Source: Mangifera indica
Lineage: Eukaryota; Streptophyta; Magnoliopsida; Sapindales; Anacardiaceae
Direction: 5' to 3'
Length of the DNA: 64,000 bases
Assembly (NCBI RefSeq): GCF_011075055.1
Contig: NC_058149.1
Location: 1,069,001 to 1,133,000 of the forward strand
The translations under genes were made by a program, and so were the position numbers. Every line of letters begins with the position of its first letter. Position 1 is the first letter of the stretch. Below, one piece after another: positions 1 through 9,914 of this stretch. Below the pieces are notes generated by a model, which saw nothing but the letters and a program-made list of their open reading frames with translations, made no database searches and was not told the origin of the DNA.

Positions 1-935
1 GTTTATGTTGATGATATCCTACTCATTGGAACTCATCAAAGCTATATACTTGATCTGGTAGCTAAACTTAATGCTCTATTTGCTCTAAAGGACCTAGGAG
101 ACTTGAGTTATTTCCTAGGCTTTGCAAGTAGGCAGGTCATCATCAGGTATTCATTTGTCACAGTCCAAATATGCAATGGGCTTACTGTTAAAAACTAAAA
201 TGCAAGGTTGTAATCCTTGTGTCACACCCATAGTGACTAGAACCAAACTTCATCTAGATGACAACCTTATATTTGAAGAACCCACTCTTTATAGAAGTAC
301 CATAGGAGCACTTCAATACCTCACCATGAATAGGCTTGATATCTCCTTTGCAATAGATAAATTAAGTGAGTTTCTACAAGCCCCAACTGTGCTATACTGG
401 CAAGCTTATTAAAGGGTCTAGGTCCTTAGGTACATAAAGGGCACTCTAAATTACGGTTTATAGAATAGACCTTTCCCATTTTTACAAATCGAAGGGTATG
501 CAAATGCAGACTGGACAGGAGATGTTGGAGACAAGAGATCCATTGGCGGCTATTGTGTATTTTTAAGATAGAATCTTATTCAGTGGAGTTCTAAAAAACA
601 AGTAGTTGTCTCTTTTTCCTTCATTGAGGTTGAGTATAGGTCACTCAATCAAGTAGACGCTAAAATTGTCTAATTGAAAAACAGTCTCACTGAAATGAAG
701 ATCAATGTGTTGCAAATTTCAATTGTCTAGTGTGACAATTAGAGTGCCAACTCCTTGGCCTCTAATTATATGTTCGATAGCAGAACTAAACACATTGAAA
801 TAGATGTGCACTACATTAGAGAGCAAGTGACATTGAAAAGCTTGAGTATTTAGTATGTCTGTACAGAATTCCAAGTTGCTGATCTGCTAACTAAACCTCT
901 TACTACAAAAAGGTCTGAAGAACTTAGAGGTAAAT
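1..935 (+). pseudogene. Ty1/copia polyprotein 3' part (RT end and RNase H), decayed
   Basis: The window opens inside a copia reverse transcriptase. The first codons read VYVDDILLIG, the catalytic YVDD motif region, then KDLGDLSYFLG. A frameshift near 120 moves the reading into 122-412, which holds the usual post-RT segment (HLSQSKYAMGLL, then a TRLD-like 'MNRLDISFAI' stretch). A stop near 411 and further shifts follow. RNase H signatures resume at about 490-560 (EGYANADWTGD, DKRSIGGYCVF), and the conserved tail ADLLTKPL lies near 880-900. In life this polyprotein copies the element's RNA into DNA. Here stops and shifts make it non-functional. The 5' part is outside the window. Confidence 0.88.
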
Positions 936-1279
936 TTGAGTGTCACTGCAAAGGACATCTCAACTAATAATGAAAGTAGTATGGAGATAAATCTATCTGA
1001 AAAAGCACAGAAGACTAGTTCTGATTATGGAAGTCTTAGAGGTGTTAAGAATGTTATGAGTTTGTTTTGTACAGTGTTAAAGTATTCTGATGCTTCGATT
1101 GTGGCCAAAGGCTGCTATGTGATTCTAATGTACAAGTTCTGCTTTATTCTTAATCTTATGTAAAAAGGAAAAAAAGAAAAAAGAAAACAAGGATAAAAAA
1201 TATAAGTTTGAGATTTTTCATTTGTCTACATGTTGTTATGATTTTTTTTCTGCAGACCAGTTCTTGCATGCCTGGTTTC

Positions 1280-1420
1280 GGGGAGGATGTCACGATCATT
1301 AATTATATCTTTTTCAACACAATTTCCCTTTTTCTTTCCTCGTTCATGATCATTAATCATATATTTTCCTTGTTTAATCAGTCATAAAATAATATTTTTT
1401 CAATTGCAACTACCATCCCA
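1280..1420 (+). repeat. Polypurine tract and probable 3' LTR start of the first copia element
   Basis: A purine run GGGGAGGA at 1280-1287 is followed directly by TGTCACGATC at 1288. A polypurine tract abutting a TG dinucleotide is how a copia 3' LTR normally begins, and it lies about 350 bases beyond the RNase H tail. The LTR end is not identifiable: the sequence becomes very AT-rich after about 1420 and no partner LTR is in the window. The boundary is inferred from position and motif only. Confidence 0.5.
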
Positions 1421-1436
1421 TTATTTTATGAGGCAA

Positions 1437-1600
1437 AATAATACGATTTTAGATTTTTTTGTACATAATTTAGATATACAGATTATATGTTATTATATTA
1501 TTAAATAATTTTAAATTAAAAATAAAATAATATTTAATTATATGATAATATATTATTTATATACTTAAATTATATAACAAAAATATGTATATAAGTATTT
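1437..1600. repeat. Degenerate palindromic MITE (TGTGTAC family)
   Basis: The stretch is imperfectly self-complementary. Its left half (gtacataatttagatatac, then the ttattatattattaaat type) mirrors the right half ending near aacaaaaatatgtatataag. The middle (aattttaaattaaaaataaa) matches the centre of clearer family members at 38064, 49848 and 50512. It is too decayed to show target-site duplications. Confidence 0.4.
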
Positions 1601-3599
1601 TTAAGGGGGAAAGAACTTACAATTATTTATTTTTGAATTATTATTTTAAATATTAAACATATTCATAGTTTTTGTAATTTCAAATGATTATTATCATTTA
1701 AAAATATTTTTGAAGGTAAAATCGAAAAGATTTTTTTTTCTACACGATTTGGGGATTATAAATAGAAAATGATTAGCTGAATAAGTCTATTAATTAAAAA
1801 TAAGCAAATAACTGTGTTTAACTGATAAAATCTAACTTGTAAATATGTATGACGGCTAAATGAGGAAATATATTCGCCAAGGCCAAGGCGGACCTTGCTT
1901 TGGGGATAATAACGAAAATGTCCTCCTAATAATAATTTCAGAAAATTATTAAATCCTAAAATATAAAAAAAGTGAGACTTAGAAATTTATTAAACATGCA
2001 ATAAGCATTGGCTAAATTGAAATATTTTTCTATAATCTCTCTATTGGTTTATTATGTTAATTAGTCTTAAAGTCTCTTGTTACATGTGCTAATTAACTAA
2101 TTATGTTAATTAGTTATCATCCAAATTTTGGTCTAAAAACATTTTCTCATCTTTTGGTGATATAAATAACATTTTTTAATTTAAAGTTAAATTTTATTTT
2201 GAAAAAATATTGTATAATGGACAAAATAATAATTTTATCATTCATAAATTTAGAAAAAAAATTAAACATATAATAACCTAGACACGTCAATAGAGACCCT
2301 GTTTGAAACTTAAAAATAAGATCTAATTTGATAAGGTTTAGTTCGATACTATAGCATGTCAAGTCTAACCTATGGGCCTTTGGGATCAAGCTATGGTCAT
2401 AGGTGTTAGGCTCATGAGCCAATTCGACCCAACCTGTTACTATTTAAATATTAAAAAAATAAAAAAAATTAAATGACAATTGGCTTCTACTTTCTAGCTG
2501 CTGCAATTTGCAACAGGTAGAAGCCAGAATGGCTTTTACCACACAGGCAAAAGCCGTTCTTTTATTTATTTTTTTAATTTTTTTCCTCTTATATAAACAA
2601 CACAAATCTTCTTCATTTTTCAATTTTATTTACAAATCTATTAATCTCAATTTTTTCATTATATTGTTAATTTTATTTTCTCTCATCAACTCTCTTTTAA
2701 AAACTGTTTGAATTCGCAAATAATAATTTTGTGTTTATAATTTCGTTTTCATTTGAAGTTTATCATTACAAAATAATTAAAATAAAATGTTCTCGGCTAC
2801 AAGTGAAGGACTATAAATAAAATGTTCAAAGTATTATCCTCGATTTTAATAATTGAAAAATAATTTGTTCAAAATTTTTAATTAATTTTTTAAATCTGTT
2901 TAATTAAGGTCCGGTCTAGCCCGACTCTATATATATAGGGCCAGACCTTAGCCCTTGAAAATTCTATGAGTCGACCCAACTTGAAGGCCTATCATTGTGC
3001 AGACTTAAGACCTAACCTAACCCATGAACACCTCTACAATAACCACACATTGGCTAAATTGAAATTTTTTTAAAATTATTTTATTGCCTTTAGTTAATTA
3101 GACATCCCACTTCCATTCAAACTAGATTCCCCTTTTTTACCCTTGCACTTTCCACGTAGGACCATCATCGTTAAAAGTTAAAGTTCACAAATCAGTCCAT
3201 ACGTGTCAACTGTAGGAATTTTGCAATCTTCGACAATGAGATAACAAATTAAAAATTTTAATTTAATATCAAACAATTTATAAAACCTCTTTCTGGATCA
3301 TCCTCGTAGTAAGATTAATTTATAAATATACAAAACAAATATAGGGTGTTTGTTAGATATACCTACGTGGGCAGCTCTTTCGTATTTTGTTAATGGAAGA
3401 GGTCATAAAAAAGTCACTTTCAAAACTAAGCATAGGTCTCATTGGTATCCACACGAAACAGTAACTATGGAGACTCGACTATACTCGTGGCTTGCTAAAA
3501 CTAGAAGACAATTTTATGTGAGAGAGAAGGACATCTCTGTGTTGTTGTTAGGGTTGAAAATATTATAAAAAAAAAATTCGTAAATTTAAAGCGAGGATG
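1601..3599. other. AT-rich intergenic DNA, no gene recognised
   Basis: No coding region is supported. Two stretches (about 2330-2440 and 2905-3040) are richer in GC and carry recurring 'gacccaacc', 'gggcc' and 'agacct' words of the kind seen in dispersed plant repeats. A 72-codon frame at 3350-3568 begins at TTG, not ATG, and resembles no family I know. It could be a decayed gene or chance. Confidence 0.4.
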
Positions 3600-4660
3600 C
3601 ACCAATATATACATAATGGCATGTGTCGCCTGGGATCGGAATTGTCCCACCGCATAACTGTACTGCTCATCAGTCAACATTCTCTTAAATACATATATAT
3701 TTTATTTAATTCTCATGATTTATGGGATTATTTACTTAATAAAATTAAGATAAAATCTCACATCATCCTAATTTGAATTTCAAATTAGATGTTATGGATT
3801 TAAGTCAATCCAACTCAATCTTGCTAACTCTCGCATACACCTTAGTAACTTAGAATTATTACACTAAGGTCCCAATATATATTAAAATATATTTTGGGTT
3901 TATAGACATTTCCAAGTCTCTAGATTTTCAATATAGAATCTGGACCAAATCCAACTTGGATAATCCTCATACCTTCAAAGTTTATCAACTTTTTTGTATG
4001 AGCTATAAGCTCTCCACTAAGTCGGCAGTGACCAAATTAATGTCAAACTTTCGATTCGATATTTGTCCGGATATAGACCAAGATTGACCTGTAGTAAGAC
4101 ATAGAGGTCAATATGTAACTTCTTTTAACCTATCAGTGATATGGTTATTCATACAATTAAATTATTTCATCGTATAATATATTTTTGAGGCTAAGGTATA
4201 GATTAAGTGTCTCCATCAAGGCTCCCTAAATTATATAAATTGATTTTTTTAACGACTAGATAATATTGAATTGAGCGTCAACTCAATTCCACTATGGTCA
4301 CATATTTAACTAGTCAGTGACATCCATCAGTATGCCTAACTGTGATATCAGCTCTCGTGCTTGAGAGTGATGAATCTTTTATTGATTCATTATAGTCTTC
4401 GTACAAATCTCAATATAGTCAATCATAACCTTTCTAGCAATATTTTGATTAAATTATATTGGGTTGATGTCAAACCATGCTAATCTTTGTATATGACAAG
4501 TCTAAAGATAACGTATACCTCCATTCATTAAGAGGAGATTTTTCACAAACACTAGAACAACTATTCATATGAAATCCTCTTAATAGGTCAGTCTGATGGA
4601 CACATCTACAATGTGCACTCATATATTGTACCAAATCATCAACAAACAACTTTGATTGGG
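3600..4660 (-). repeat. Probable decayed non-coding LTR-retrotransposon segment
   Basis: This 1-kb block has no open frame, but it has a more even base composition than its surroundings. Read on the minus strand it resembles the untranslated internal/LTR-proximal region of large plant retroelements: a run through 4490-4620 with ordered short repeats (aagaggag and cctcttaat flank 4530 and 4580). No LTR pair, primer site or polypurine tract could be fixed, so the class is an impression, not a demonstration. It ends where homology to the RLP intron begins, near 4672. Confidence 0.3.
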
Positions 4661-4746
4661 CATTTAATATTTTGATTACAATTACTGTAATACCTTTGTT
4701 AATGAAGTATCAAAGACTATTTTGATTGGGCATATAATATTTAACA

Positions 4747-5832
4747 GGGCAAAATACTATTCTCCGTATAAGGTTTGATGAAATGACAAATAAAATTGTT
4801 ACCCGTTAAGTTTGAAAAAGAGTCTTCTTGTTATTCTTCGCCTTTTGACTCGTCCCTGTAACTGAAGCGCTTATCATCTTCATTTTCTCTCTCTCCAAAT
4901 TCTCTTCTTTGCTTCATTTCTTCTGTTGTTTGTTTTGTTTAATATTCTATGAATAAAGTCATTTCATCTCCTACCGAATACTCAGTTTGTGAAGCCGTCT
5001 GGGTACAGAGGAATTTCAACAAACAAATGATGTGCATAAACGTAGGAACCTTCAAACAACCAACTCCCGATTCGCAGAACCAATTCCAGTCACAAAATCA
5101 AACCTCACAATGCAGCTTCCAATCAATTTAATCAACACCACAAAACAATTCAACTGAAACCGGACTTCAGTAAGATGAAAATGACGAATAGAGACAAACC
5201 AGTGATAAGGAATGAATGGCGGAGATCGATGACGGCAGCTGAACGACGGAGAAGCGACGACAGTAATAGAGGTGAAAGCGGCAGCGATGAAGCAATCAAG
5301 ACGGGCAAAGAGCACTGCTACAGCTTGCCGCTTCTTTAACAACAATTAAGGCTTCATCAACAAATTACCCCAAATTCGCCGTAAATGAATAATAATAATC
5401 ACAATACGGTGAAAAATCGAGTTCAAGCGCAAGATTCAGAGAAGAAGATGTTTAATTGTTTTCAAGAGCTTGAGAAACCGTTGCTGGATGACAACGATGA
5501 GGAAGGTGATGCGGTTTCAGTGATAACAATAATAACAGTGAGTGGTCCGACACTATACAGAATCTCCTGAGTCCAAAATCCATTTCTCCGATATCTTCTA
5601 CTTCGCCTACTTCATCGTCTTTGTCGTCTTCATCAGTGGCTTCTCCGATTTCAAGTTGGTGTTTACTTTGATGGATGACGGTGGTTTTTGTCAGGGCAAA
5701 TAAGTAATTTAATTAAAAAGTAACAAAAGATATTAGCATAAATGGATGATAGGTAGATATTCGGCTTTATCAAACTTAACAGTGGGAATTTGTTTGTTCA
5801 ACAAACCTTGCGTGGGACATAGTGCTTTCGCC
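4747..5832. mobile_element. Mutator-type long-TIR element carrying gene fragments (Pack-MULE-like)
   Basis: The left end (GGGCAAAATACTATTCTCCG) and the reverse complement of the right end (GGCGAAAGCACTATGTCCCA) are imperfect inverted repeats. The match continues through AAGGTTTG and GTTAAGTTTGA for about 75 bases. The flanking 9-mers are tatttaaca (4738-4746) and tatttaaaa (5833-5841), eight of nine identical, the Mutator target-duplication length. The related RLP intron has the uninterrupted site tatttaacatgtc at 17628-17640, which confirms the insertion. The ends belong to the same family as the elements at 7403, 9185 and 35764. The interior is not the usual MITE interior but gene-like sequence (next entry), so it looks like a fragment-capturing derivative. 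Confidence 0.82.
4920..5690 (+). pseudogene. Captured gene fragment (Asn/Ser-rich, transcription-factor-like)
   Basis: Inside the element, a CT-rich leader-like stretch (4875-4945) precedes an ATG at 4949 with a Gln-rich frame (DSQNQFQSQNQTSQ). A second frame starting at 5385 (MNNNNHNTVKNRVQ) continues through FNCFQELEKPLLDD. After a frame change it reads NNNNSEWSDTIQNLLSP and then a long Ser-rich run up to about 5655. Composition and the poly-Asn/poly-Ser layout resemble the disordered N-terminus of plant transcription factors, GRAS proteins included, but no folded domain is present and I cannot assign a family. Several frame changes and stops mean no full protein. The parent gene is not in the window. 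Confidence 0.5.
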
Positions 5833-6489
5833 TATTTAAAATGTCCACAAGAGAAAAAAAAAAAAAAAAAAGATATGCACCTTTAAAGTCAAATTAATTT
5901 TTTTCAATTTATTTTATTGAAAAGGCAAAACAAATTTTAGCTAAAGGAATGTATTATACATATATATGACAATGTTAATGCTCTTACCATGACTGAAAAG
6001 TCTTCCACTAATATTACAATCTCCAGTAATTGAAAATATTGTAAGGATGATAATAAGCCTATTGTAGTTGTTGTGCATTTCATAAATGGGCAATGTAGAA
6101 AACAAGAACTATTAGGTTACCACATTAAGTTTTGGTTTAAAATTATTAAAAAAAAGATTATGTTATTATTAATACCATTTGAGAGTACAATTTTATTAAT
6201 CTCATTTCCTTCCATGAATAATATCTCTAAGTTGTTCAAAGAGATCAATTTGAAAATAATTAATACATGAGTTAAAATAGTATGTATTCAAAGGACTAAT
6301 TTCAGTGCTCTTAATTTCGTTAAAGTTAATATATATGTAAATCCTTCAAACTACTATGAAGAGACAAAGAGAGAACATGACACACCTATAAACATTTCTC
6401 ATACCACTTAGAAATAATTCTATTTAAGATGAAATACCATTGCTTCTAATTTGTTTAATAATACAAGACTTTTATTAGTTTAATTTTAA

Positions 6490-6925
6490 ATTGTCCCAAA
6501 AGACTTATTCCCACCCAAGGTTTGAAGGCAGCTTCAATATCCATCACTTGGCGAAAGGGGCCTTTCAAAAGTTATTAAACGGGTAAATATTAATTGTTGT
6601 TCATATTCCTTTCAGGTTTGTATTTCTGTTTTGCATGGATTTAAAAATTTAGACGTGGAACAACTGTGTTTTTATTCAGTTTGAAGGCTTCTATTGCAAG
6701 AATGGATGGCATTGTCACCATGATTGGCATCCTTAGTGGCTTGAAAGTTCAAGATAGTGTTCCTATACATGCAGTGCTTGTTTTAGAGAGAGTAGAGCAA
6801 CTTAAAGGTCATGTTTTTCATTTAGAGAGTAAATCGCTTGAAGAGAGAATCAATGCAGCGAATTATGTTTATAGATGCAATCCCATTCCTTTGTTGTGTT
6901 GAAGAATTCGCCTAAAAGCTTATTA
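6490..6925 (+). mobile_element. Second insertion in the RLP pseudogene, with a 78-codon ORF
   Basis: Comparison with the RLP paralogue near 18597-18640 shows about 430 extra bases here. The left edge (CCCAAAAGACTTATTCCCAC at about 6496) is a clear terminal sequence of the Mutator-type MITE family. The right edge near 6920 does not read as its inverted partner, so the element is truncated or composite, and no 9-bp duplication is visible. Inside, 6666-6902 encodes a 78-residue frame starting with ATG (core ARMDGIVTMIGILSGLK, then LERVEQLKGHVFHLE). Its second half is rich in charged residues with a helical look. A polypyrimidine-AG precedes it. I do not recognise the protein; it may be a captured exon. 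Confidence 0.5.
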
Positions 6926-7402
6926 TCCAAGGGAGACATTTTTTCAATTTGACAAACCGAGGGAGAGACTAAATATACAAACTTATTCTCCATGATAGAA
7001 ATTAAAAATTAGAAGTAAATTTACCTGGAAGATCAAATATTCCTTTTACATTATGTTTAAGAAATATAGAATTCTTTTAATGAAAAAAGAGTAGACATAT
7101 ATGATATTATGCTATGATTGAAAGTATTATCGTTTAAACTAAGATACTTTGAATTATTTAACTTTGAAACTGAAAGCAGTTCAAATATAATAATAACAAT
7201 AATAGTTGTATAAAAATTTTAAGTTAAGAAATGGACCATTACAATTAAAATGATTTAGTGGATATAATTAAAATAATTATATACTAAACTTAAATATTTG
7301 ATAAATGAATGTTCTTTTAAGCTCATAGTGTATCTGACAAATATCTATATATAACACACATTTCTACACACACCCTGCATACTTCAAATAAAATATTTGA
7401 AA

Positions 7403-8241
7403 GGCCAAAAAACTTACTTCCACCCAACATTTAGCCCATTCCCAATACACACCCACAGGATTTCAAAAACTTAAACATCCACCCATAGATTGTTAAACTT
7501 AACTAAAACCTTTAATTATAGAGGGTAAAATCGTTATTTTATCATTAAATCATAAAACCTAAAAGTTTATATCATTTTCCCTCCTTGGTTTGAAAAACTA
7601 AAAACTTCTCTCAAGATTAAATTTTGAAAATTTCACTTTTTCCCCTAAAGGTTTTGATTTTTTGGAAAAACCTCACCCTTCCCAACAATAAGCACTCTTC
7701 GACCATCTCCCTCCCTTCTTCCGGACTTGTCTTTGCTAGAGAAGACGAATCTTCGTCCAAACGAATCGATGAGTCTATCATTTGGCTTCGTCAGTTGGAA
7801 TCAATGACCATATTTGAAATCAACAAAGAGCCAACGATAGAAAGTGACAAAAACATAACGGATCTGAAGCCAATTCAATAGTCTAGAGCCTTTTATTCGT
7901 CTACCAAAGCTTTTTTGTCTATCATTGGAGTCATCGGCGATGGTAGAGGGAGAAGGGAGAAAGGAGATGGTGGTTATCACTATTGCCAGAGAGAAGAAAA
8001 CCTTAGAGATATGGGGAAAAAAGTCACTTTTCAAAGTTGAGGCTTAAGGGTGAAATGTCAATTTTTAATACCTAAGAGAGAAAATGAGATAAAATTATAT
8101 AATTTTTAATATTATTAGTAAAATAACAATTTTGCCCTTAACTCTAACAAAAATTAGCCTATGGATGGATGTGGGTTTTTGAAACCTTGTGAGTATGTAT
8201 TTAAGAATGGGTAAACCTTGGGTGGGAATAAGTCTTTGGCC
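7403..8241. mobile_element. Mutator-type MITE, 839 bp, with 9-bp target duplication
   Basis: Terminal inverted repeats: left GGCCAAAAAACTTACTTCCA, right end reading GGCCAAAGACTTATTCCCAC on the other strand. Similarity continues inward for well over 100 bases, including the 'agggtaaaat' blocks on each side. The flanking 9-mers are tatttgaaa (7394-7402) and tattttaaa (8242-8250), eight of nine identical. No transposase is encoded. The interior has short palindromes around 'gacgaatcttcgtc' (about 7742-7760). The frames over this element at 7624-8034 are chance readings of the inverted repeat. Confidence 0.85.
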
Positions 8242-8406
8242 TATTTTAAACCCAACCAATAGAGAAAGAGAAACTGAGGAAAATAAGTTGTTATCCCAAA
8301 GATTCGCTTCATATCTGCCAGTCCACTTGTGCTTGAAAGAAACCCACAAAAGAAAAAATAAACTTGAGAAATGTGATTATACTGAATATTGTTTCGATGT
8401 GAATAA

Positions 8407-9049
8407 ATAGGACTCATCTAAGCTTTAGTCTAATCTTAAAAACACATTCAAGATAGTTAAAAAATTTAAATACTTATTCATAGAAAACTTTTGTTAAAAT
8501 TTTATGTTAAAGGAAAGGTAAAATAGTTTTTTTCTTAAACCCTAAAACATTGAAAATTTATAATATTTCCCTCCTTAGTTTGGAAAACTAACATTTTCCC
8601 TTAAGATTAATTTTAAAAAGTGACATTTTTCCCCATCCAAATTTTCCACAAATGATAGCCGTTCTCTCCCTCTAACACCTTCTATTAGTCTGAATCTCTC
8701 TCCCTCTGAGTGGATTTTATCTGGATTCAAAGAATCCAAACAAAATCCAATTGAAGGGAGAGGGCATTAGATGGAGAGAAGGTGTCGAAGGGAGAGAGCG
8801 ACCGTTGTTTGCCAAAAAATCGCTAGAAAATTTGAATTGGGGGGAATTGCCACTTTTTAAAATTAATCCTAAGGAGAAAATTGTTAATTTTTTAAACTAA
8901 AGGGGTAAAATATTATAAATTTTTAGGGTTTATAGAAAAAATAATGATTTTATCCTTCCTTTTAATAAAAAATTTTAACAGAGATTAACCTATATATGGG
9001 TATTTGAGTTTTTCATGCTAAAACTTGGGTGGGAAATAGTCTTTTCCCC
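8407..9049. mobile_element. Mutator-type MITE with a degenerate left end
   Basis: The right end reads GGGGAAAAGACTATTTCCCA on the minus strand, then CCCAAGTTTTAGC. The left end near 8407 is strongly eroded but becomes alignable from 'ttaaaaaatttaaatactta' onward. The inner arms match closely, including ttaaaccctaaaa and the 'ctccttag' block. The centre is a clear foldback: ctctccctctaa...ttctatta near 8665-8690 opposes the 'ggagagaaggtgtcgaaggg' region near 8770-8795. No target duplication can be fixed because the left end is uncertain. Confidence 0.7.
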
Positions 9050-9184
9050 TGATAAATATCAAAACTAATAACCCAATAATGTTCCAGGGTTAAAAATTCC
9101 AAGAACTAATGGATTACATGCTTAAAATAATATTTTATTACTAGTTTACCTAGTGACTCCAACAATTACGGTTAATAAATTCTA

Positions 9185-9905
9185 GGCCAAAGAACTATTC
9201 CCATCCAAGGTATGTTGCATTCTCAATTTGCCCCCATTAACTTTGATAATATCAAATACTTACCCATGAGCAGTTAAAATTAACGGAATTCTAACCTCTT
9301 GAAATCTTATCTCTTTTTACCCCCCTAAACTTTAAAAACTAAAGTTTCCCCCAACCCAAGTTTTCAAAAACTGTATTTCCTCCTAGGGTTTCCAAACCTT
9401 TAGATCCAATTTTTTTGATGATGACCGGCGATCTCCAAGCACCTGCTCTCCTTTTTTGACAGCCCCTCCTTCCAATCATATACTTCTAACGTTGTACGAC
9501 ATCATCGTCGACAAAGTTGACGCGTCTTCGTCTCTGACGAAGACACCTAGAAGGGCAAGACGTCGCACGATCTGAAAGAGGAGACACCGGGGAGGAGGAG
9601 ATGTCGCCTAGAGATCGTCGGTCTTTATCAAAAAATTCAATCCAAAAGTTTGGAAACCCTAAGGGGGAATTGTTGTTTTTAAAAACTTGGGTTAGGGGAA
9701 ATTTGTTAGTTGTTAGGGTTTGGGGGTAAAAAAGAAATTAAATTTAAGTTTATTTTTAATATTACAGGTAAAATGATGATTTCGCCCTTGAATCCATCAA
9801 CCTGGCCTTTTTTTAACAACCCATGGGTAGGTAAATGGGCTTTTCAAAGTTAACGGGGGGACTTTGTAGAAAAAGCATAACTTGGGCAGGAAATATCGTT
9901 TGACC
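9185..9905. mobile_element. Mutator-type MITE, 721 bp, with 9-bp target duplication
   Basis: The left end is GGCCAAAGAACTATTCCCAT. The right end reads GGTCAAACGATATTTCCTGC on the minus strand. The flanking 9-mers are taaattcta (9176-9184) and caaattcta (9906-9914), eight of nine identical. The centre (9470-9620) is GC-richer and contains a self-complementary core around 'gacgaagac' and 'gtcttcgtc'. No transposase sequence is present. Confidence 0.85.
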
Positions 9906-9914
9906 CAAATTCTA

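Larger units (their letters stand above)
4672..7345 (-). pseudogene. Partial RLP (LRR receptor-like protein) gene copy, decayed
   Basis: This minus-strand segment is a diverged copy of the RLP locus at 17560-19000. Counterparts are visible in order. Intron sequence at 4672-4746 and 5833-5980 matches 17580-17880. An exon-5 remnant lies at about 5985-6060 and an exon-4 remnant at about 6160-6240. Exon 3 lies at about 7030-7175, with the donor-side 'acctggaagatcaaat' matching 18705. Part of exon 2 lies at about 7230-7345. Many substitutions and indels destroy all frames. Two insertions interrupt it: a Mutator-type element at 4747-5832 and a second piece at about 6490-6925. RLPs are cell-surface receptors lacking a kinase; this copy cannot encode one. 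It ends about 60 bases before the MITE at 7403. Confidence 0.75.

Noticed and set aside
5052..5345. 97-codon minus-strand frame inside the Pack-MULE-like element
   Set aside because: It lies opposite the captured plus-strand fragment, with no signal of its own.
7624..8410. Several overlapping frames on both strands (7624-7881, 7801-8034, 8095-8349, 8189-8410)
   Set aside because: They lie within or across the ends of a non-coding MITE, and the opposite-strand frames mirror its inverted repeats.
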